Of a stretch of 27,211 nt of DNA, positions 1 to 9,113 are shown in pieces. Origin of the DNA: Entrophospora sp. SA101 (lineage: Eukaryota; Glomeromycota; Glomeromycetes; Entrophosporales; Entrophosporaceae); contig CAUDNR010000534.1 of the NCBI GenBank assembly GCA_958430865.1, positions 1 through 27,211 on the forward strand. Reading direction: 5' to 3'. The number at the start of each line of letters is the position of its first letter. The stretch's first letter is position 1. The notes beneath the pieces are model-generated. The model ran no database searches, had not been told where the DNA came from, and saw only the letters and a program-made list of their open reading frames with translations. Position numbers and translations under genes: made by a program.

Positions 1-672
1 TTTATTATAACCAGCAACGGGTTTGGAATCTTCGAGGGAGTGACTGGGACAATGGTTGGTGGTTTACCATTCCAATTTGCCTACCATTATTTTTATGTCA
101 TCTCTCCAAAGCTAGCGTTGGTCCTCTGTCATACTTCGCTCCGAAATGAAAGAAAAGAAATTGGATCCGACGTTTGGACTGAGACTTTTAAGACTATGGG
201 TTTTAAACGTTCGATACTCGAAAATGCTCCTCATCCAGCAGCAATTCCGAATTATGTAGCGACTCCAAAATATGTACCAAGTCATGAATATGGCCGCAGC
301 ACTGATAGAAATCCAGAGACGGCATTTGACTCGCTTCTAAATAGCGTAGGTCTCAAAAGACAGGAGGATGATATGTTTACCTTTCGCTTTGCCAAAATCC
401 CTTCGGCTACCGTACACCTCGTGAATTCTATATTGCTCAATGAGACTAAACCGGATCTAGTTTTGACTTTCTCTTCTCGTCCATACCTCTATAAGACAAT
501 TCTCAAGTATCATAAAAGCAATGTCGGTGTACAACATGATTTCTCGAGTTTGAAAAAAATGTTGTTTATGGAATTAAACAAAACTCACGAGGAAGACTTA
601 CATCTCCGGAAAAAAATCCCAGCTGGCCGCACTTTTAATTGGAATGTACGTGGAATGGATTCAGAATCCTGA
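1..672 (+). CDS. DUF4238-like protein, C-terminal part (5' end outside window)
   Basis: Frame 1 is open from the first base to the TGA at 670-672, so the gene begins upstream of the window; the GTG at 40 is not taken as the start. The visible part is about 223 residues. The segment reading ITSNGFGIFEG, followed about 20 residues later by YHYFYVISPKLALVLC, resembles the 'open-face' motif block in the C-terminal half of DUF4238 proteins, a family of unknown function that is numerous in arbuscular mycorrhizal fungi. No signal peptide or membrane segment is visible in this part. The tail (residues about 170-223) is rich in Lys, Arg and His. Codon use is less AT-skewed than in the neighbouring spacers, which supports real coding. 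The family name comes from remembered motif style and was not searched. Confidence 0.6.
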   Translation, partial: FIITSNGFGIFEGVTGTMVGGLPFQFAYHYFYVISPKLALVLCHTSLRNERKEIGSDVWTETFKTMGFKRSILENAPHPAAIPNYVATPKYVPSHEYGRSTDRNPETAFDSLLNSVGLKRQEDDMFTFRFAKIPSATVHLVNSILLNETKPDLVLTFSSRPYLYKTILKYHKSNVGVQHDFSSLKKMLFMELNKTHEEDLHLRKKIPAGRTFNWNVRGMDSES

Positions 673-925
673 TCAATGTCAGGAGGATGTTACATATATC
701 GCTCTTGTTTTCTTTTATTTTATTCATATTTGGGCCCATGTTGGCGCACAACGGCTTATGAGGACCTCTTCAATTACAACATTTTTCTATTTCATATATT
801 AGTAGACTATATAGTATGGAGTATCTTTAATACTTATTTTCTTAGTTGGTTTCATGCATAAATATCTCCTACCGGATTCAAACCGGATTATTATTATTAT
901 TACTATATTAATATTATAAAACAAT
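673..925. other. 3' flank of the DUF4238-like gene
   Basis: This stretch follows the stop codon. A 61-codon open frame at 676-861 is hydrophobic and has no family features, so it is read as 3' flank. An ATT/ATA run lies at 888-920. On the minus strand, 871-885 reads like an isolated tRNA T-arm, but no other tRNA parts are present. Confidence 0.4.
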
Positions 926-1058
926 TAAAGACTAGTGCCGTAAATTATGATGATGGTAGTAATTGTATTTACGGCATATAAAAAGTGGTTGCAATTACCT
1001 TTGCGACCACTTTTGCAACCATACTTATTCCTTTTTTGGATTACTGCACTAGTCTTTA
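926..1058. mobile_element. MITE-like element with nested hairpins
   Basis: The ends are an 18-bp inverted repeat (926-943 against 1041-1058) with one mismatch; the core is AAAGACTAGTGC. Inside are two further hairpins. One pairs 937-945 with 967-975 (GCCGTAAAT, perfect, 9 bp). The other pairs 981-994 with 1001-1014 (AAAAGTGGTTGCAA, one mismatch, 6-nt loop). An extra TTGCAACC at 1013-1020 could pair with 987-994 instead, giving an alternative fold. At 133 bp with no coding capacity this fits a miniature inverted-repeat element. No clear target-site duplication was found. Confidence 0.55.
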
Positions 1059-2517
1059 CTTCTTATGGTCTTTTGGCTCCTTTTACACTGTAGAATTATA
1101 AAATATTTTTCAAAGCATAAAGTTATGTAAAAAAAGTTTAATGAGAAATAAGTAATAGAAATATATTTACTTTTTTTGAATGTTTGAAAGTGTTATTCAT
1201 CTAACTTCCTAACCATTCACATTACTTTGGTAGTATATAGAATAAAGGTAGGGAAATCAAAGGCATGTAAAGTTATATTATCAGCGACGTCATGATTTAT
1301 ATATGTTGTGAAACTAATGCCGATCATTTTATAAAATTAAACACCCGCGCTTTTTTGATTGCCATTTTTAGATCCTTTTTGTTTGTAATGTTATTATTTT
1401 TTAATAATAAGCTCTAACGTTTCTCAATAGACAGCCAACACAAGATAACTCCTATCGAGATTAATATAAACGTCTAACAAAACCAGGATTGACAATGTCA
1501 GTTAGTGTATTAGTTATATATGAGAAAATGAAAAAATAAACTTACATACAGTTTTAGATGGTGATGTTTGTGGTATGGTATTAAGATGGAATTGAATATC
1601 ATTAACATGCTCAAAGACAAATACACAGTATTAGGTTTCCATAATAAGGATGTAATGATGCAAAATAAGATGAAGATATGATTAATTAACCCATTAGATC
1701 TCAAATGGAGAAATTAAGTATCAACAATGCAAAAATCTAATACAGTAAATTGGTTGCAACTGAAAAGCAAATGGTGTGTACACACATAAAGAAGTGATGG
1801 AGCAGTTCATTTTCAAAATGTGAGGAATATCTATAGATGAAGTGGTTAAATGTAAGAACGGCTATAATAAAATATGGACAGATACTATCAACCCCTCACA
1901 GATAAAAATACTATCAATTTTCAAAAATATTGACAAAACTCATGAAAAAAATTAGAAAACTCATTTGGAGAATTTTGTGCAGGAAAAAATAAGATCTATT
2001 GTTGCTGCTATGAGCTCAAATTACCCCAATGTTCACCTTGTGCTTAGCATAATCATTAAAAGAAAAATAATACTTGTATTTGATGACACACAATGTATAG
2101 TGAGGCATGTTTTAATATTAATGAAAACAGAAAAAAATTGAAAACAATTTTTTTATGGTGGCTTTGTTATGAATATATCAAATTCATCACTATTGAATTC
2201 AGATAATAAATTAGTTGGTGTCATGCACTTAGTTAAAGCAGAGTTAGCACTCCTATTGGACTGAACACATCCAAGTCCAATGCATCATTGGACATATCAA
2301 TGGACGTAATATGATTGTGCCATAAATTTGTAAAAAATTTTTTGATTAATGAAAATATTAAAATAAAAATTTTGGTTTTATTATCTAGAGTTTTGGATAA
2401 GGTGGTGTGGGGAGTTCTTTTACAAATAAACTACTTGAATTCCGTTTTACACTGTTGTCATCTCCAGGATGAACATTATTAGCAAAGAATTGATAAAATA
2501 AACATCAATGTCAACAT
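1059..2517. other. Gene-poor, decayed AT-rich stretch
   Basis: No intact gene is visible. Short open patches occur on both strands around 1980-2250, broken by stops every 20-50 codons, which suggests an old decayed element. A perfect inverted repeat lies at 2275-2293 (GTCCAATG, CAT loop, CATTGGAC). Confidence 0.4.
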
Positions 2518-2721
2518 TTAAAAACTTTCTTCATTTAAGATTGTTAGGTTCAGAATATTTTCATATTGATATTCTGACCTAAAATGTGGACAACTCCTAA
2601 GATGTCTTCTTTTTGTATTAGTGAACTTATTAGCAATTGAACCTTCATAACCAAGCATATTTTTACATGGATAGCAAATTGAAAACTTATTTGACTTGCT
2701 TGCCTGTTCATTTAAAACCAT
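2518..2721 (-). pseudogene. BED-type zinc-finger-like relic
   Basis: This minus-strand open frame has 67 codons. It contains C-x2-C near residues 18-21 (CYPC) and about 20 residues later HLRSC (H-x3-C), preceded by two basic residues. The spacing matches BED fingers, which sit at the N-terminus of hAT-type transposases and bind DNA. No transposase body follows in the same frame, so it reads as a fragment. Similar inverted-repeat sequences at 2275-2293 and 2868-2888 flank it and may be the ends of the element it came from. The zinc-finger reading rests on four residues only. Confidence 0.3.
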
Positions 2722-3937
2722 TACTTATGGTGTCAAGCAATGCTTTGGTTTTCCACCAGAATGTGTCATTTTAAGATATTTTTTATTTAGGTAATGATTT
2801 ACATAAATGGACCAACAAAGCTGCGCAAAAATTACCCATGGACAACTTGGACATATATGTCTAATGGTCCAATGAGAAGGTCATTGGATAACTCTGGGTT
2901 AAAGAGTTGTCAGTAAAAACAAAAAATCAAGTTAGTATTGTAAAATCATCTTCAACTTTGAAGAAAGAGCCAATACAAAAAGTGGATAAATTGATTGATA
3001 ACAAGCATATTTTTTATTCACTGCTTATTAAACGAACAGAAAAGTTTCATGGTGGTTTTTATTTTGGTTTCATGGTTGTTGTACAAATTAATTTGCAAAA
3101 AAGACAATTCCATTACTCTGGTTTAGATACGTACAAAAGTGTTAGGATTTCAAAACTGGAAATTTAAAAATTATTGAATACAAAATATTTAATTAGATGA
3201 TGATTGATGTCGAAATATGTGGCTCGATTGACAATTAGACAGCAACAATATTCTCTTTATTTTAAAAATAGCATGTACGCGAGCTTAAAAGGTTTTGTGG
3301 AAAACAAAATCTGAGACAATGGAAAAAACCAAAGGGATTAATTTAAAATAGAAGCCTTTAATTACGTGTAAATTTGTACACCATCTGACTGCTACTACCA
3401 AAGATACATGTTTGCTGGCTTAATTATAATGGCGATATATTATAAACAGTTCCGCTGTAAATATAAATTAATCGAAAGCAAAGTATCAAGCACGAACAAT
3501 AGACCCTCTCCATACGATAAGAAATAAGAGTGGAATCACACAGATATGAATCATTTCGTAGTTATGTATGTTAAGCTAATTAGAAACATGATCGATGAAG
3601 ATAAAACAGACCATAAAATTAAAAATTTGAACCCCTTTTTTTACAATGTATAAGCTGCAGTTTCAAATAAATAAGCGTTTATATATTAATATGTATTTTT
3701 GTTTCCGTATATAGATAATTAGATAAAAAGGTTCATGTGGCATAATCGATAACAACAAACAACTTATAAAAAAAAAATTGCCAACTAAATTTGCTAAAGC
3801 TAATTAATGAAACAATCTTTTTTCCGTAATAAATATCTCAACATGTCCAAGGACTACTGTTATCGAAAAAAAAATTTTTTTTTTGTGAAATAACTAATGA
3901 ATTATTAGCTTGAAGCAATCAATTGATTTGATCGATA
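2722..3937. other. Decayed stretch, no recognisable gene
   Basis: An 86-codon open frame from a GTG at 2907 has no recognisable motif; its Lys-rich composition reflects the local base content. The rest is dense in stops in all frames. Homopolymer A/T tracts at 3868-3884 form a perfect A-T hairpin. The stretch may include the lost upstream part of the helicase relic that follows. Confidence 0.35.
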
Positions 3938-4159
3938 ATGACAAAACAAATGACAATAAAGAAGAAAATGTGTTTCCCTTATAAAATGTGTTTCCCACTC
4001 TCAGTGCATAAAACACAATGTTTAACCTTGTCATACATGACCGTAACCATAGACGAAAATATGTTTGTCCCGGGACAAATCTATGTCGCAATGAGTAGGC
4101 TTCTTCCTGAGATTCTACAGGAATATTATGATTGTTTAAAAATTGATAGGGTGTCGTAA
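3938..4159 (+). pseudogene. Helitron/Pif1-type helicase C-terminal relic
   Basis: The frame contains FPLSVHKTQCLTL followed by MFVPGQIYVAMSRL. This matches the C-terminal helicase block of Pif1 and Helitron helicases: a 'hK(S/T)QG.TL' segment, then 'F.pGQ.YVA.SR', the arginine-finger motif VI. Here the usual Gly after Gln is Cys. The rest of the helicase is missing: upstream in-frame sequence is unrelated and upstream frames are closed. A 14-nt direct repeat (3966-3979 and 3983-3996) just before the motif marks a local slip duplication. In these fungi such fragments normally come from Helitron Rep-Hel proteins, but a chromosomal Pif1 relative cannot be excluded from this length. Confidence 0.6.
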
Positions 4160-4809
4160 AAGATTAATGTGATCAATCAAGTAGGTTCAGGTCAGTTGGT
4201 CAGACGAAATCAATCCTGTACTTAATAATGATAATAAATAGTAAAAGCTCATATTGCACTCCTCCCACTCGTAAACTTGTTAATATTTAACATTTTGAAA
4301 AGAGAAAAGAGCGTAGCAAAAAAAAAATATGAAACGAGCAATGTTAAATCTAGCACATAGACACGCAATTGCCAACTTGCATTTTTGAATTATACATTAT
4401 TTGTAATAAGTTTTTAAAACAAACAAAATATGATAAGGTAGAAATTGTGTTCCTATTATTTTTATTTGTTGAATGTTCATGATTTCCTTGATTAGATTAT
4501 CTAATACTAAGAAATAAATGTTACCTGACTAATATAGTGCTTTCTATTTATATTTTTTTAGTAATTTAAAAATAAATCATCGCACAGATCATTTTTTCCT
4601 AATAATATTCACCATAGTAAAATGAATTCTTCATTTAAACTACTAAATTTATTAGTAATAAATAATGTAACAATTATAGTGTAACAAACTTCACTCACTA
4701 TCAAATATCAAATCGAAATTTATTATGTTGGGGATTCAAATTCAAATTCATGCACAACACATATACAAAGAAATTATAAATCGTGGAGAAGAATTTATAA
4801 TATAATGAA
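4160..4809. other. Spacer and 5' flank of the TKL kinase gene
   Basis: No coding signal is seen on either strand. The stretch is strongly AT-rich with A tracts. The last 40 bases hold a possible TATA element and lead directly to the kinase start codon. Confidence 0.4.
4775..4781 (+). promoter_or_regulatory. Possible TATA box of the TKL kinase gene
   Basis: TATAAAT lies 29 bases upstream of the chosen ATG at 4810. The distance would imply a very short 5' leader, and TATA-like strings are common by chance in sequence this AT-rich. Confidence 0.25.
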
Positions 4810-6931
4810 ATGGGAGATTTTCCAACTTCATCATATCGAGCGCTAACTGTATGTGATAATTGTAAAGATGAATTCTGTAGAAAAGTTTTATTACAATTAA
4901 AAAATAAAAAACCAGATAATGATACTATTGAAGCTGATAATGGTGGTAATAAAGTCAAAGATGACAATAATTACAACAATGAAGATTTAGATTATAAGAG
5001 TGGAAATTCTAAAGTTGATTTATTTATTGAAGAAACACTAAAAAAATCTGTAGGTTGTAACGATTTTATTGAATGGATTCCCATTAAAAGAATAATCAAC
5101 CTGCATTTTCTTACCTCTGGTGGAAATTCAGAAGTTTATGGCGGCAACTGGATGTTACCAGGTACTCATTCTAAAACGGTTGTAATCAAAGTTTTAAAAG
5201 ATTCAAAAATTATTAATGATAGGATTTTAAATGAGGTAAAGAAATATTATTATTTATTGAAATTCTTTTTCATCTAAAAATCTAATTTATCATCATTACT
5301 ATGTTCAAATTTAAAAGTTTAAAATTCATTATAGATGTTATCTTGCCAACAATAATTTAATAATCCCATTTTATGGTATAACATATCATGGATCTCATAA
5401 AAATTTTGCAATGATATTAAAAAAAGCAGAACATGGAGATCTTAGGAATTATTTATACAAACATCGTTATTTAACTTGGTCAGATAAATCAAAATTACTT
5501 TTAGATATTGCAAAAGCTTTGAATTCAATTCATCAAATGAAATTAGTTCATAAAGATTTCCATTGTAAAAATATTTTAGTTGATGTTGGAGCTAAAATTT
5601 ATATTGGGGATTTTGGATTATGTCAACATGAAGAAGAAATTCAACGTAAATAATATACGCAATTGTAATTTTTATTTGTTTTCTATTTCTTTATTAATAA
5701 TAATTTAAAATTAGAATCAAATACAATTGAAGGTGTATTACCATATATTGCACCAGAAGTACTGAGAAAGCATCCATACACTAAAAAATCAGATGTTTAT
5801 AGTATTGGAATAATAATGTGGGAATTGGCAACAGGGGAACGACCATTCGCGAATCAAACTCATAATGTTGAAATGGCTATATCAATTGTTAAAGGATATA
5901 GACCCCCAATATCCAATGATATTCCTACTCCTTATGTGGAAATAATGAAAAATTGTTGGAATTCTGATCCTGATAAAAGACCTGATTCATATCAATTAAT
6001 TAATTTGTATGAAACCTTAATTTCAACTGACCTTAATGTTCTTATCTTTCATTCAACATATAATGAAGAAGATCTCGGAAACAGCTTGAATGTTTTTCAA
6101 AAAAAGGAAGGTAATGTTCAAATAAACAAAATAAATCAAAATAGTAAAAACCAAAAACTGATGATTTTGTTTTCTTTAATTAAAAGATGATAGAAATAAA
6201 GATAAAGAAAAAAATAAAAAAATAAAAAGTTTTATAAATGAAGAAGGCCTTGGAAACAGTTCGAATGTTTTTCAAAAAAAAGAAGGTAATGTTCAAATAA
6301 ACAAAATAAATCAAAATAGTAAAAACCAAAAACCGATGATTTTGTTTACTTTAATTAGAAGATGACAGAAACAAGGATGAAGAAAAAAGTAAAAAAAGGA
6401 AAGGTTTTATAAATGAAGAAGACCCTGGAAACAGTTTGCATGTTGTTCAAGAAAAAGAAGGTAATGTTCAAATAAACAGAATAAAAAATAAAATAGAAAA
6501 AACTAAAAACCAATGATTTTGTTTTCTTTAATTAGAATATATAACAAGAGCAGTAGACTATACTTTAACAATTAAGAGTAGTGGTATTGTTCATGGTCAT
6601 GCAGTGATTGGGAATAATATTGGTAGTGATCGGTGGATTAGTAGAGTACAATCACCAAGGGAAGAAGATGAAAGATACATTACTCAAAAATATAATTTTA
6701 TTTGTGAATGGTATGTTGAAAAAATTTTTCTCTTTTTTAATTGAGGAGTTCATTAAGTTTTAATAAAATGTATTCAATTACAGGCTTTCTGTCTGCATCA
6801 AAACCAAAATTCAATGTTTGGTATTAGTATTGAAACATTATCATGTTATTATTATTATTATCGAAATTTGCACTGTTATTATTTTTACATATCTAAACTC
6901 GATAATTCAGACGCAGCAATCAATTGTTTAA
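4810..6931 (+). CDS. TKL-type protein kinase with exon-repeat tail, seven exons
   Basis: Exons join in one frame: 4810-5235, 5318-5645, 5715-6110, 6187-6285, 6362-6460, 6536-6710 and 6784-6931, giving 556 residues. A Cys-containing leader (CDNCKDEFC, 15-23) and an Asn/Asp-rich linker precede EWIPI (88-92), typical of expanded kinases in mycorrhizal fungi. Kinase features are a glycine-rich loop (SGGNSEVYGG, 103-112), lysine in VVIK (K127), HKDFHCKN (D222, N227), DFG (240-242) and APE (264-266), all expected for an active Ser/Thr or dual-specificity enzyme. Intron 1 has two acceptors: only AG at 5316-5317 keeps frame, while AG at 5333-5334 breaks it. After the kinase domain come Lys/Asn-rich 33-residue repeats and a tail of unknown function. 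The last exon runs into a MITE. If the final intron is retained, translation stops at 6742-6744. Confidence 0.85.
6062..6535 (+). repeat. Tandem 175-bp exon-intron duplication inside the kinase gene
   Basis: Units begin at 6062, 6237 and 6412 and differ by only a few bases; the third ends at the acceptor before 6536. Each unit holds the end of one exon (peptide NEE.LGNS.NVFQKKE), a 75-76 nt intron starting GTAATGTTCAAA, and the start of the next exon (DDRNKD.EK). Exons 4 and 5 are both 99 nt and both flanking introns are phase 1, so each added unit inserts 33 residues without breaking the frame. Confidence 0.85.
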
Positions 6932-6980
6932 AGTACTTTATAATATAAATAAATGTCCGACTTATCGAGTTTAGATATGT
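6887..6980. mobile_element. 94-bp MITE, copy 1
   Basis: The ends are 26-bp inverted repeats (6887-6912 and 6955-6980): the outer 19 bp are perfect and two mismatches lie in the inner 7. The interior GCAGCAATCAATTGT...TAATATAAATAAATG recurs at 23761-23801, so this is a dispersed family. It overlaps the last exon of the kinase model: the stop codon at 6929-6931 lies inside the element. Confidence 0.7.
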
Positions 6981-7008
6981 ATTATTATACTTTATTTATA
7001 TTATATTT

Positions 7009-7098
7009 GACTTTAGGCACGGATTTAGCAAACTATTAATTAATTTTCATTGTAACATTTTTATATAGTTTTGACTTAGACACAGGTTTTAGCAAACC
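7009..7098. repeat. Diverged direct repeat
   Basis: TTTGACTTTAGGCACGGATT...AGCAAAC (from 7009) recurs as TTTGACTTAGACACAGGTTT...AGCAAACC (from about 7070). Between the MITE and the Tc1 element nothing else is visible. Confidence 0.4.
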
Positions 7099-7206
7099 AT
7101 GCTAAATGCCCAAACTATTTTATCATTTAAATTGAAATCATTATTTTTTGTTTTTTCATGTTTAATAAAGAAAAGCGATTTGCTGCAAATTCTATTTCCA
7201 ATAATA

Positions 7207-8020
7207 CACCTCCTGGACAAAAGTTTCAGTCACCACAAAACAATTAATTACGCAAAAACATAAATAATAAAACACAAATAAATTTTATCAAATTGTGACT
7301 AAAGTTCTCAAGAATATGCATGCAAAATTTCAAATTTTTGTAATGTTTAGAGAATAACAGTTAAAAAAATAAAATGTTCGACCAAAAATATCATAGTTTG
7401 CCAAAAAAAAATCAGTTTCTCATAAACTCACATAATAACCACACTTGAAATCGTGCATATGAAAGATTAGATTCTGAAAAAATCACGTCATATTGATATG
7501 TTTTTATACAAGTTTCTTTGTTTGCTATTTTAAAAAATTGTTTTGAAATTTTTGCTAAAATCGTAAAAATTGGTCAAGTCAATCTCCTGATTTGAATCCT
7601 GTAGAAAATCTGTGGAATCAATTAGAAATTCCTATTCGGAAACGTCCAAATAAATTTAAATAATGTTGAACTTGAGACCGTTTTACATGAAGAATGGAAT
7701 CAAATTCCTAGAAATATTTATATGAATTTGATAGAAAGTATGCCGAGAAGAATAGAAGCTGTTATATCCAATAATGGGTGGCCAACAAAGTATTGACTTG
7801 CATACAAATAAGTAAAATTTCATTTCCAAAAATTATTTTTGATCGAACTTTTTATTTTTTTAACTGTTATTCTCCCAAACATTACAAAATTTTGAAATTT
7901 TGCATACATATTCTTGAGAACTTTAGTCACAATTTGATGAAATTTATTTGTGTTTTATTATGTACGTTTTTGCGTAATTAATTGTTTTGTGGTGACCGAA
8001 GCTTTTGTCCAGGGAGTGTG
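7207..8020. mobile_element. Internally deleted Tc1/mariner element with long terminal inverted repeats
   Basis: Arms of about 185 bp (7207-7390 and 7834-8020) are inverted copies of each other at roughly 90% identity, differing by substitutions and a few small indels. The outer ends read CAC(A)CTCC(C)TGGACAAAAG. TA dinucleotides at 7205-7206 and 8021-8022 fit the TA target duplication of the Tc1/mariner superfamily. At 814 bp it is far shorter than a full element because most of the transposase is gone. Confidence 0.85.
7568..7796 (+). pseudogene. Tc1/mariner transposase C-terminal remnant
   Basis: About 75 residues survive. The first part contains [16 protein letters not shown], the conserved block carrying the third catalytic acidic residue (the Glu of PVENLW) of the DDE domain. 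A one-base insertion near 7660 in an A-rich run shifts the frame and gives a stop. The remainder continues in the next frame (VELETVLHEEWNQIP, then SMPRRIEAVI and GWPTKY) to the normal end. The first two catalytic residues and the DNA-binding domain are missing, so it cannot encode an active enzyme. Confidence 0.85.
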
Positions 8021-8400
8021 TATATGGCCCAAATGGCTAGCAATTTGATTCAATTTTTTGGCTTCCACTAATTACACTGTCAGTGGAAGAGACGGTCTTA
8101 ATGAAGCGCATAGATAAAAAAATGGATGCATGTTTTTTTTTAATTAGTTATTTTTGATTTTTTTTTTTTTTTTTTGACAAAAGAATATTATATTAACATT
8201 CCTTCATTTTATATTCATTTTTATTACTCGAATTAGAAGGCATTCTTAAACTAAAGCTTAATTCTATTTTAAGAAATTTATTTTTATAAATTAATTAAAA
8301 TGTTGAAACATTTATAAATCAAAGGGATGGAAGGGATGTAATTCATCATAGTCAGTTTAAGCTTTTTTTTATTGGTCCGACATCTTTTCTTTTCTTTTAT
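8021..8400. other. Spacer between Tc1 element and kinase pseudogene
   Basis: No coding signal is visible. Long T tracts lie at 8132-8175. A short segment near 8063-8100 (CTTCCACTAATTACAC...GTGGAAGAG) is an imperfect inverted repeat. Confidence 0.35.
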
Positions 8401-8409
8401 TATAAATAG
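8401..8409 (+). promoter_or_regulatory. Possible relic TATA box of the kinase pseudogene
   Basis: TATAAATAG followed by ACTTCACATCCG stands in less AT-biased context than its surroundings, about 220 bases before the broken kinase ATG. It may be the surviving core promoter. Confidence 0.35.
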
Positions 8410-8444
8410 AACTTCACATCCGTTTAAAAAAATTTTTGGCAGCG

Positions 8445-8490
8445 CTTAACTTAACTTAACTTAACGTTAACTTTAACTTTAACTTTAACT
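8445..8490. repeat. TTAAC-type short tandem repeats
   Basis: Four CTTAA units (8445-8465) are followed, after a GTTAAC junction, by about four TTTAAC units (to 8490). Two related unit lengths (5 and 6 nt) sit side by side, between the presumed TATA box and the pseudogene start. Confidence 0.75.
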
Positions 8491-8627
8491 ACACTGTATG
8501 TATACACAACGCAATCATTTTCGTAACACTTGAAATTTCCTTTTTTAAACAAATTCTAAATGAAAAAAAATGATCGTAAATATTCTTTCGTTAATAAAAA
8601 AAGTTCATAACTTAAAAAACAAAAACA

Positions 8628-9113
8628 ATGGAATATAATAATGAAAAGTATCTATGGATACCTTATGATAATTTGAAAATGTAGATGAAGGTGGTTTTTG
8701 AAATTGTGTACAAACTAACAAAAGATATTAAAATATGCATGATTTATTAAGTATATATGTACAAGTGGTAAACACTACAATGGCATCTGATATACAGTTT
8801 GGAATCTTGATACCATTAATGTCAGTGAGTCAACAACCTTTCAATAACATTCCACATAATAAAGATCTTGCAATTAAGATTTGTGAAGGCATAGGACCAG
8901 GATTTTCCAAAATTTATATTGAACTAGCATACCAATGTATGGACACATACTCATCCAGATAAACATCCAATTGATTATAGGAACAGCACATTTTATTATA
9001 TAATTGTAGATATTTTAGAAGAGAGCCTGATGTATAAGAGAAGTATTCGACGAGATGGATGGAAATCATTCATACAAATTCTCTTTCCTCTAGCAGTTTA
9101 TTATGATTCATAA
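8628..9113 (+). pseudogene. Decayed TKL kinase
   Basis: ATG at 8628 opens MEYNNEKYLWIPYDNLK, the same pre-kinase signature (WIPY) as in related kinases, followed in shifted frames by VDEGGF and EIVYK of the glycine-rich loop. The lysine, catalytic loop and DFG region are deleted. Coding resumes near 8760 with TMASDI.FGILI, QQPFNNIPHNKDLAI and YIELAYQCMD, the C-lobe of the kinase domain. A frameshift near 8945 then moves PDKHPIDYR into another frame, which runs to TAA at 9111-9113. At least three frameshifts and a large internal deletion make it non-functional. The motifs match the TKL family of 4810-6931, but the wording differs enough that it is a paralogue and not a recent copy. Confidence 0.8.

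Noticed and set aside
863..889. Minus-strand T-arm-like sequence (CCGG-TTTGAAT-CCGG) suggesting a tRNA 3' end
   Set aside because: The remaining 50 bases on the minus strand are an AT-rich run with no D-arm, anticodon arm or matching acceptor strand.
3894..4091. Minus-strand 65-codon frame over the helicase relic
   Set aside because: The plus strand carries the recognisable motif VI; this is its complement.
4701..4967. Minus-strand 88-codon frame over the kinase start
   Set aside because: It overlaps exon 1 of the well-supported kinase and has no motif of its own.
5318..5345. Kinase exon 2 starting after the more typical acceptor ATAG at 5331-5334
   Set aside because: It breaks the frame and gives a stop six codons later. 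The AG at 5316-5317 keeps frame and adds FKIHYRCYLANNN, which fits the kinase helix C region.
7778..7981. 67-codon frame over the Tc1 right arm
   Set aside because: It starts at the transposase end in another frame and runs through the terminal inverted repeat.
8445..8490. Internal telomere-like repeat
   Set aside because: Units are TTAAC and TTTAAC, not the TTAGGG type expected for most fungi, and lie inside an interstitial gene-flanking region.
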